Source: Kiloniellales bacterium (lineage in GTDB: Bacteria > Pseudomonadota > Alphaproteobacteria > Kiloniellales > JAKSBE01). Taken from it: a stretch of DNA of 20,848 bases. Below the pieces are notes generated by a model. The model made no database searches. It was not told the DNA's origin and saw nothing but the letters and a program-made list of their open reading frames with translations. Positions within the stretch are counted from its first letter, which is position 1; each line of letters begins with the position of its first letter. The stretch covers positions 1-20,848 of the forward strand of contig JASJAL010000072.1 in NCBI GenBank assembly GCA_030067055.1, given 5' to 3'. Shown in pieces: positions 15,077 through 20,848 of this stretch. A program made the translations under genes and the position numbers.

Positions 15077-17179
15077 ATGTCGCTTGCCCGCACCCTTTCG
15101 CGCTCTGCCGCCGCGATCTTGGTGGTGCTGCTGCCGCTGACCACCTCTCGAGTTGCGGCGGGCGCCGATAGCGACGTCGCCGCCGAGCTTTTCGGATTGC
15201 CGAAATCATCCTTGAGCGTGAGCGCCTTCGACGGCAAGCCACCGGCCGCCGAGGTGCGCCACGATGGCCGTTTGCTGGGCTACCTGGCATCCAGTCAGGC
15301 AGCCATCGGTTCGGTGGGCTATTCGGGCAAGCCAGTCGACGTATGGCTGGCGATCGACCTGGAGGCCCGAGTGGTCGGCGCAAAGCTGATCGCTCACCAG
15401 GAACCGATCCTTGTGATTGGCGTCACCCCCGAGGACCTCGAGGCTTACGTCTCCGGCTTCGCCGGCCTGGATCTAGAGACGGGCCAGCTCACAAAGGCCG
15501 CGGAAGACCGCACCCTGCCCGACGCCGTCGCCGGTGCCACGGTCTCCAGCGCGGTCATCAAGGACGCGATCCTGCGCAGCGGCCGGGCCGTCGCCTCGGC
15601 CCGCGGGTTCCTGGGCGGCCCGGCCGCAGGACCGCAACTCGATCGCAGCAGCTTCGCCCCGGCTGACTGGCAAACGCTTCTCGACCGCGGGGCATTGGTT
15701 CGGCGCAACGTCACCCGCGGCGAAGTTGCCGACCTCCTCGGCCAGGCGCCTCCGAGCGGGCCCGAGGCCGGTGAGACCTTCATCACTCTCCTTGCCGGCC
15801 TAGCCACGCCACCGAGTGTCGGCCAGAATCTGCTTGGCCGGCGGACCTACGAGTCGCTGTTGGCCGAGATGGGCGCACAAGACGATTTGCTGCTGATCGC
15901 GGCCGAGGGGCTCTATTCCTTCAAGGGCACAGACTACCGCCGCAGCGGGATCTTTGAGCGCATCGAACTGCGCCAGGACGCCCTCACCATCAAGCTGACG
16001 AGAGACTCCTATCTCAACGTCGAAGCATTCAGCGCCGAGGGCGCACCGGAGCTGCGCGAGATCGGAGTCTTCAAGTTACCGGCGACCAGTGGCTTCGACC
16101 CGGTTCGGCCCTGGGAACTGGTGCTCCTGGTGAACCGAGAGGCCGCTTCGGGCGAAATGGTCGCAGCGACCTTTCCGCTGCGCTATCAGCCGCCGGATTG
16201 GCTTTTCCTCGACCGCGGCGCGGTGGCTCCAACCGCAGCCGCGCCGCAGGAGGCCACCCTATGGCAAGAGATCTGGCGGGACCGTGTCTTCGAAATCGCG
16301 GCCTTGGCCGTTCTCCTGCTAGTCCTCACCGTAATTCTGACGTTTCAGGACTCCCTCGCCCGGCGCTACCAACTTTACCGTCGGGTCCGGATCGGCTTTC
16401 TGGTCGTCACGCTGGTCTGGCTGGGCTGGATCGCCGGGGCGCAGCTCTCGGTGGTCAACGTCCTGACCTTCGTCCAGGCGCTGCTGACCGGGTTCCAATG
16501 GGAGCTTTTCCTGCTCGACCCTCTGATCTTTGTGCTCTGGGGCTTCGTCGCGGTCGGCTTGCTGTTCTGGGGCCGCGGCGTCTTTTGCGGGTGGCTCTGC
16601 CCCTTCGGTGCCCTGCAAGAACTGCTGAACATGGCGGCGCAGCGTCTGCGCGTCCCGCAGATCCCGATTCCCTTCGCCCTGCACGAGCGACTTTGGCCGA
16701 TCAAATACATCCTCTTCCTGGGCCTTTTCGCCATCTCGCTGCATTCCGTGACCCTGGCCTTCCGCTTCGCCGAGATCGAGCCCTTCAAGACCGCCATCGC
16801 GCTTAAGTTTCTGCGCGACTGGCCCTATCTGCTTTATGCAATCGGATTGCTTGGAGCCGGCCTCTTCGTCCAGCGCTTCTTCTGCCGCTACCTCTGTCCG
16901 CTGGGCGCCGCACTGGCAATTCCCGCGCGCCTGCGCATGTTCGAGTGGTTGAAACGCAAGGTGCAGTGCGGCCGGGAATGCCGGATCTGCGCCAGCCGCT
17001 GCCCGGTGCAGGCAATCCATCCGCTCGGCCAGATCAACCCCAACGAATGCATCCACTGCCTGAACTGCCAGACGCTTTACTATGACACGACGACTTGCCC
17101 GCCCCTGGTGGCGCGTGCCCAGCGGCGCGCGCGGGCCAGTCAGGCTGCGGCGGCGGCAGGACGCAACACAGCGAGTTGA
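15077..17179 (+). CDS. nirI: NirI, NosR/NirI-family membrane flavo-iron-sulfur protein
   Basis: Membrane protein of 700 residues. After a signal peptide (about 1-29) comes a periplasmic FMN-binding domain with DAVAGATVSSAV (149-160), in which Thr155 is the expected site of covalent FMN attachment. Transmembrane segments lie near 405-423, 438-458, 480-498, 541-561 and 582-600. Cytoplasmic-side CGWLCPFG (504-511) and CRYLCPLG (603-610) motifs follow. The C-terminal ferredoxin part has CGRECRICASRCP (631-643) and CIHCLNC-x9-CP (658-675) for two 4Fe-4S clusters. The family moves electrons across the membrane to periplasmic denitrification enzymes or their promoters' signalling chain; nirI is needed for nirS expression in Paracoccus. 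Its divergent place beside nirS favours NirI over NosR. No apbE/nirX-like flavin transferase gene is next to it. Confidence 0.88.
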   Translation: MSLARTLSRSAAAILVVLLPLTTSRVAAGADSDVAAELFGLPKSSLSVSAFDGKPPAAEVRHDGRLLGYLASSQAAIGSVGYSGKPVDVWLAIDLEARVVGAKLIAHQEPILVIGVTPEDLEAYVSGFAGLDLETGQLTKAAEDRTLPDAVAGATVSSAVIKDAILRSGRAVASARGFLGGPAAGPQLDRSSFAPADWQTLLDRGALVRRNVTRGEVADLLGQAPPSGPEAGETFITLLAGLATPPSVGQNLLGRRTYESLLAEMGAQDDLLLIAAEGLYSFKGTDYRRSGIFERIELRQDALTIKLTRDSYLNVEAFSAEGAPELREIGVFKLPATSGFDPVRPWELVLLVNREAASGEMVAATFPLRYQPPDWLFLDRGAVAPTAAAPQEATLWQEIWRDRVFEIAALAVLLLVLTVILTFQDSLARRYQLYRRVRIGFLVVTLVWLGWIAGAQLSVVNVLTFVQALLTGFQWELFLLDPLIFVLWGFVAVGLLFWGRGVFCGWLCPFGALQELLNMAAQRLRVPQIPIPFALHERLWPIKYILFLGLFAISLHSVTLAFRFAEIEPFKTAIALKFLRDWPYLLYAIGLLGAGLFVQRFFCRYLCPLGAALAIPARLRMFEWLKRKVQCGRECRICASRCPVQAIHPLGQINPNECIHCLNCQTLYYDTTTCPPLVARAQRRARASQAAAAAGRNTAS

Positions 17180-17236
17180 AGCCAAGTCTCGACGATGCTG
17201 CCGGGAACGACCAGGAAAGCCGCCGCGCCCGAAAAA

Positions 17237-17250
17237 TTGATCTCGATCAA
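17237..17250. promoter_or_regulatory. FNR/NNR box upstream of the nnr-like regulator
   Basis: TTGAT-CTCG-ATCAA is a perfect FNR-type inverted repeat, 58 bp past the nirI stop. Centred at 17243.5, it would place a start site near 17285, with TAGTCT (17274-17279) as a possible -10 element and a leader of about 45 bases. It suggests that the regulator controls its own gene or is controlled by FNR. Confidence 0.85.
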
Positions 17251-17329
17251 TGAGCCTGACGCCACTTCCGGTTTAGTCTATTCTTTACAGCGAGGATCCA
17301 ACAAAAAGCTTACGATTTGGGAGTTCGTC

Positions 17330-18040
17330 ATGCACGGCAAACCAGTGGCGGCTGAGATTGCCCGTGAGGCCCTGATTCTCAGGAGCCTGCCACAGGACTT
17401 GACGGACGAGCTTCTTGAGACCGCCGTCGGCAGGGCTTACGACCGAGGCGAGACGATCTTCCTCCAGGGCGATCTGGCCAACCACATCTTTATCGTGATC
17501 GAAGGTTGGGTGAAGCTCTTCCGCATGACCCCGAACGGAACCGAGGCCGTGGTCGGCGTCTTCACGCAGGGCCGGAGCTTCGCCGAAGCCGCGGTCTTCT
17601 CGGGCGTGCCCTATCCGGTCAGCGCCGAGGCGGTCACCGACTGTCAGCTGCTTTCCCTCCCGGCTCAAACCATCCTCGCGCGCATGCGTGCCCGGCCGGA
17701 GCTCAGCCTTGCGGTGCTGGCGGCCTCCTTCCAACACCTTCATGGCCTGATCAGTCAAATCGAGCAGTTGAAGGCGCACACCGGTGCCCAGCGCCTGGCC
17801 GAGTTCCTTGTCGACCTTTGCCCGGTCGAAACCGGGGCCTGCACCATCACCCTGCCTTACGACAAGTCGCTGATTGCGGGGCGACTGGGCATGAAGCCGG
17901 AAAGCCTGTCGCGGGCCTTCGGCCGACTGCGGGAACAGGGCGTGACCGTATCGCACAACCAAGCTGCGATCCGCGACGTGGAAGCTTTGCGCGATTACAT
18001 CGAGGAAGACCGTGCACTCGCCTGGAGCCGCGCTCAGTAA
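17330..18040 (+). CDS. FNR/CRP-family regulator, Dnr/Nnr-like
   Basis: Transcription factor of 236 residues. Residues 15-130 form the cyclic-nucleotide-binding-type beta-roll (RGETIFLQGDLANHIFIVIE at 39-58), followed by a long dimer helix (about 127-150) and a C-terminal winged helix. The recognition helix carries KPESLSRAFGRL: Glu191, Ser194 and Arg195 match the E-x-x-S-R of FNR that reads TTGAT half-sites. It lacks the N-terminal cysteine cluster of FNR, which points to the NO-sensing Dnr/Nnr/NnrR group, probably heme-based. The frame is open from 17195, but the ATG at 17330 has GGGAG 6 bases upstream and leaves the FNR box outside the gene. It probably activates nirS, nirI and nor genes through the boxes in this window. 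Confidence 0.85.
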   Translation: MHGKPVAAEIAREALILRSLPQDLTDELLETAVGRAYDRGETIFLQGDLANHIFIVIEGWVKLFRMTPNGTEAVVGVFTQGRSFAEAAVFSGVPYPVSAEAVTDCQLLSLPAQTILARMRARPELSLAVLAASFQHLHGLISQIEQLKAHTGAQRLAEFLVDLCPVETGACTITLPYDKSLIAGRLGMKPESLSRAFGRLREQGVTVSHNQAAIRDVEALRDYIEEDRALAWSRAQ

Positions 18041-18064
18041 TCCTTTGTTACGAGCGCGCGGCTC
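18025..18064. terminator. hairpin spanning the convergent nnr and norD stop codons
   Basis: GAGCC-GCGCTC-a-GTAA, a 7-base loop (TCCTTTG), then TTAC-GAGCGC-gc-GGCTC. This gives 15 base pairs with a 1-base and a 2-base bulge. The nnr TAA is part of the stem and the norD stop overlaps the other end. Neither strand has a T-run after the stem, so a bidirectional terminator is plausible but not proven. Confidence 0.5.
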
Positions 18065-19991
18065 AACCCTGAACCAGATGCTGGTAGAGCCGCGGCAAAG
18101 CCGCCAGAAGATTCTCGGGCTGGGCCACCACAGCGAAACCGCCCGGGCCGAAAATCCGCCCAAACTGCTCGCGCGCCTTCGAGTCGATGGTCACGCCGAA
18201 AACGCTTTGGCCCAGACGGCGCGATTCCTGAATCGCCTTGCGGCTGTCCTCGACACCGTAGCGGCCCTCGTAGTGGTCGAGATCATTCGGCTTGCCGTCA
18301 GTCAGGATCAAGAGAAGGCGACGACTGCGTGACCGGGTCTGAAGCTGCTTCGCCACGTGTCTGACCGCCGCCCCCAGGCGAGTGTAGAAGCTCGGCCGCA
18401 GCTGCCCGATCCGGGCCTCGACCGCCGGCCCCATGGTTTCCTCGAACGCCTTGCAGCTTTCGACGTAGACCCGGTCCCGCTTGAGCGAAGAGAAAGCGTA
18501 GATCGCAGCTTCGTCGCCACAGGCTTCCAGACCCCAGGCAAAGGCGACCAGGGCCTCGCGTGCGACCTCGATAACGCTTCTGCTGCCGACCGCGGATTCG
18601 GTCGAGCGGGAACTGTCGAAAAGAATCGCGACGGCGAGATCCCGCTCCGCGGTTCGGGTCGCCCTGTAGACCCGGTCTGTGATCTCGCCGCTGGCGCGGA
18701 AATCGACCCGGGCCCGGATCGCGGCATCGATGTCGAGATCATCGCCTTCGGGCTGGCGGGGTAGGATCACGCGCTTCGGCCTCAGCGCCTCGAACTGCCG
18801 CTTGACCGCCCGGATCCGTCGCCGGGTAGCGGCTTCGGTCAGGGAGTCTGGAATCGGATCCTCCGCGTCCAGTCGGCTGGCGAGAACCCGGCAATGGTCG
18901 GGCCAATAAGCGCCGCGCCGGTAATCCCATTCCGGGTAGAGCAACACGCCCGAGATGCGCTCGCGGTCGACGTCCTGCGGCGCCAGATCGAGGTGAAGCT
19001 TGAGCCGCGTCTTCGCGGCCCCGAGATCCCGGCTCAGTGAAAGATGATCGTGATCGTCGGCCGCTTTCTTCGCGGCCTCGAGGTCGTCGTCCTCGACCCG
19101 GCGATTCAGGTTCAGAAGCTCGGCCCAGGACAGAAACGTCTCGAAGCGGTTTAGAATGATACTATCCTTGCGCGCCGCTTGATCGCTGGGGCGCCGCTTG
19201 CCCCGGAAAAGGCCTTGCTTCTCGGCCTCGCTCGTCGCCTCTTCCTGCTCTCCCGGCTCGTCGTCCTTCGACGGCGCCTGCAGCGTAAGCGGTGTGGCGC
19301 CTTCGGGCCACAGCGGCGGTGGCTGGAAGCGCCGGTAGCGGCGCGGCGCAACCAGACCGTCGAGCGGTGCCCCGGGGTCCTGGACCAGCGTGGCGTAGCC
19401 CCGCGCCAGCTCACCATCTAGAGGCTGCTTCGGATCCAGCAGGTTTCGGATCACCGTCTCCATCGCGGATTCCTCGACCGACCGACCCGCGACGGCCGGG
19501 CGCAACGCCAGGCAGGCAGCGGCCAGTTCGCCGTAGAGGCCCGCCAGACCCGGGCAGGATTCCAGGGTCGCGTCGGTCAAACGGTAGGCTCGGCGCAGGC
19601 TCTCGACGTCGGCCTGCAGCGGATCGTCCGCCGGCGCCTTCGTCGGTGGCAGCTCCGAGCAACAGGCCACCAGCCAGAGGTAAAGGCCTTCGTTCATGTC
19701 GCGCCGCTGCGAGAGCGCGATTCGAGATGGCAGGCGAAGCGTGTCGCCGTCGAAGGAAAGCTGGCCGAGCGAGGAGCCGGCCTGTGGATCGGAAGCGAAG
19801 GCCGGCTTGATTTCCACTTCTCCGGCGCCGCCGAGACCCCGAAAGAAGATGGCGAGGCGGCTCGACATTTCATCGAGGGTCACGCCGGCCCCGTTGTCGG
19901 AGGCCTCAGGCTTGTTCCGTTCAAGGACGGCGTGCCACAGCGAACCGACGGCTTCTTCCGGTTCCCAGGGCTTGAAGGAGAGCTTGGCCAC
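18063..19991 (-). CDS. norD: NorD, VWA-domain protein of nitric oxide reductase maturation
   Basis: Cytoplasmic protein of 642 residues. The N-terminal two thirds is poorly conserved and includes a charged, low-complexity stretch at about 240-275. The C-terminal von Willebrand A domain starts near 450 and has the MIDAS metal site: FDSSRS (Asp459, Ser461, Ser463), Thr537 in YTRLG and Asp565 in LTDGKPND. Together with the MoxR-type ATPase NorQ it is required for active NO reductase NorCB. It follows norQ by 15 bp. The start is a GTG at 19991 without a strong ribosome site, so coupling to norQ translation is likely. It converges on the nnr-like regulator. Confidence 0.93.
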   Translation of the reverse strand: MAKLSFKPWEPEEAVGSLWHAVLERNKPEASDNGAGVTLDEMSSRLAIFFRGLGGAGEVEIKPAFASDPQAGSSLGQLSFDGDTLRLPSRIALSQRRDMNEGLYLWLVACCSELPPTKAPADDPLQADVESLRRAYRLTDATLESCPGLAGLYGELAAACLALRPAVAGRSVEESAMETVIRNLLDPKQPLDGELARGYATLVQDPGAPLDGLVAPRRYRRFQPPPLWPEGATPLTLQAPSKDDEPGEQEEATSEAEKQGLFRGKRRPSDQAARKDSIILNRFETFLSWAELLNLNRRVEDDDLEAAKKAADDHDHLSLSRDLGAAKTRLKLHLDLAPQDVDRERISGVLLYPEWDYRRGAYWPDHCRVLASRLDAEDPIPDSLTEAATRRRIRAVKRQFEALRPKRVILPRQPEGDDLDIDAAIRARVDFRASGEITDRVYRATRTAERDLAVAILFDSSRSTESAVGSRSVIEVAREALVAFAWGLEACGDEAAIYAFSSLKRDRVYVESCKAFEETMGPAVEARIGQLRPSFYTRLGAAVRHVAKQLQTRSRSRRLLLILTDGKPNDLDHYEGRYGVEDSRKAIQESRRLGQSVFGVTIDSKAREQFGRIFGPGGFAVVAQPENLLAALPRLYQHLVQG

Positions 19992-20006
19992 GCGCCGGGA
20001 CGCCGG

Positions 20007-20831
20007 TCAGCCGTAAACCGCCACGACCAGGTCTCTCAGGCCGCGCTTAACCTCTGCATCATCGCTCAATGGCTGGATCAGCGCGACTTCGATCGCTTGA
20101 TCGATGGCCATGCCGTCCCGGATCAGGGTGGCGGCATAGACCAGGAGTCGGGTGGAAACCCCTTCCTCCAGGTCCTGGCCCTTCAATGCCCTGAGCTTGC
20201 CGCCCAGGCGAACCAGCGGCGTCACACGATCCGGAGTCAAGCCGCTCTCGGCCGCGACGATCTCGACCTCGGCCGCGGCCGGCGGAAAGTCGAACTCCAA
20301 AGCCAGGAAGCGCTGCCGCGTGGAGGGCTTCAAGGTCTTCAGGATGTTCTGGTAGCCCGGGTTATAGGAGACCACCAGCATGAAACCCGGCGGTGCCTCG
20401 AGAACCTCGCCGGTACGATCGATCGGCAAGATGCGCCGGTCGTCGGTCAGGGGATGCAAGACCACGCTGACGTCTTTGCGGGCCTCGACCACCTCGTCGA
20501 GATAGCAGATCGCGCCCTCGCGCACGGCCCGGGTCAGCGGCCCGTCGATCCACAAGGTCTCCTCACCCTTCAGGAGATAGCGGCCGATCAGATCGGCGGC
20601 GCTGAGGTCGTCGTGGCAGGCAACCGTATGGATTGGCCGTCCCAGACGGGAGGCCATGTGGGTGACAAAGCGGGTCTTTCCGCAGCCGGTCGGCCCTTTC
20701 AGCAGCAGGGGCAGGCGGTTACGGAAGGCGGCTTCGAAGACGGCGCACTCTCCGGCGAGCGGCAGGTAGAAGGGGGCATCATTGCCCCCTTCCCCTGCGA
20801 GCCCGGCCGGACTTGCGGCGTCCATGGACAT
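20007..20831 (-). CDS. norQ: NorQ, MoxR-type AAA+ ATPase
   Basis: Cytoplasmic AAA+ ATPase of 274 residues, CbbQ/NirQ/NorQ type. It shows Walker A GPTGCGKT (46-53), Walker B ICYLDEV (108-114), sensor-1 SYNPGY (155-160, Asn157) and the arginine block [14 protein letters not shown]. It works with NorD, probably in remodelling or metal loading of NO reductase. Two ATGs, at 20831 and 20825, could start it; an in-frame TAG sits directly before the first, so the N-terminus is complete. That TAG may also be the stop of the preceding gene, which by usual order would be norB, but only 17 bases remain in the window. Confidence 0.93.
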   Translation of the reverse strand: MSMDAASPAGLAGEGGNDAPFYLPLAGECAVFEAAFRNRLPLLLKGPTGCGKTRFVTHMASRLGRPIHTVACHDDLSAADLIGRYLLKGEETLWIDGPLTRAVREGAICYLDEVVEARKDVSVVLHPLTDDRRILPIDRTGEVLEAPPGFMLVVSYNPGYQNILKTLKPSTRQRFLALEFDFPPAAAEVEIVAAESGLTPDRVTPLVRLGGKLRALKGQDLEEGVSTRLLVYAATLIRDGMAIDQAIEVALIQPLSDDAEVKRGLRDLVVAVYG

Positions 20832-20848
20832 CTATTCCGCAGGAGCCG

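Noticed and set aside
15077..17179. NosR (nitrous oxide reductase regulator) as the identity of the NirI-like protein
   Set aside because: The architecture is the same, but no nos gene is present and the divergent arrangement with nirS matches nirI. NosR cannot be fully excluded without a tree.
17195..17329. Longer N-terminus for the nnr-like regulator
   Set aside because: It would place the perfect FNR box at 17237-17250 inside the coding region and add 45 residues unlike the family; the ATG at 17330 has a good ribosome site.

Overview
The window is one stretch of high-GC proteobacterial DNA whose right three quarters is a denitrification island. Gene content and order (nirI divergent from nirSECF(DL)GHJN, then an FNR/CRP regulator and norQD) match the Paracoccus-type alphaproteobacterial layout. 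An alphaproteobacterium is therefore the best guess, possibly of the broad Rhodospirillales type; the lower rank is inference only.

Left flank (1-4736): ordinary accessory and housekeeping genes. These are the N-terminal part of a 3-methyladenine DNA glycosylase I (cut by the window edge), a ketopantoate reductase-like gene preceded by a GcvA-like LysR regulator, a small secreted Rap1a/Tai-family protein, and a PLP enzyme of the serine hydroxymethyltransferase fold that lacks several SHMT catalytic residues.

Centre (4753-14935, minus strand): one tightly packed operon, read right to left as nirS-nirE-nirC-nirF-nirDL-nirG-nirH-nirJ-nirN-cbiX-DUF4202. NirS is the periplasmic cytochrome cd1 nitrite reductase (nitrite to NO). 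NirE makes precorrin-2. A two-lobed CbiX-type chelatase at the far end could supply the iron-insertion step to siroheme. NirDL/G/H decarboxylate siroheme, NirJ is the radical-SAM step, NirF and NirN finish and deliver heme d1, and NirC is a c-type cytochrome. The last gene, a DUF4202 protein, overlaps cbiX and is an uncharacterised candidate member of the pathway. A strong GC hairpin separates nirS from nirE, and a run of ATGA overlaps couples nirC-F-DL-G.

Right (15077-20848): nirI (NosR/NirI membrane flavo-iron-sulfur protein) runs divergently from nirS across a 141-bp promoter region holding two FNR-type boxes (TTGAC-N4-GTCAA and TTGAT-N4-GTCAA). A Dnr/Nnr-like regulator follows, with its own perfect TTGAT-N4-ATCAA box and the E-x-x-S-R recognition motif expected to read these boxes. 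Convergent to it are norD and norQ, the accessory genes of NO reductase; norC and norB are probably just beyond the right edge. A long hairpin sits across the abutting nnr and norD stop codons.

Together the genes encode nitrite reduction to NO, heme d1 synthesis, NO-responsive control and part of the NO reductase maturation machinery. The points most worth following up are the cbiX-DUF4202 tail of the operon, the catalytically altered SHMT-like enzyme, and the two hairpins. No rRNA, tRNA, CRISPR array, transposon or phage gene was seen.
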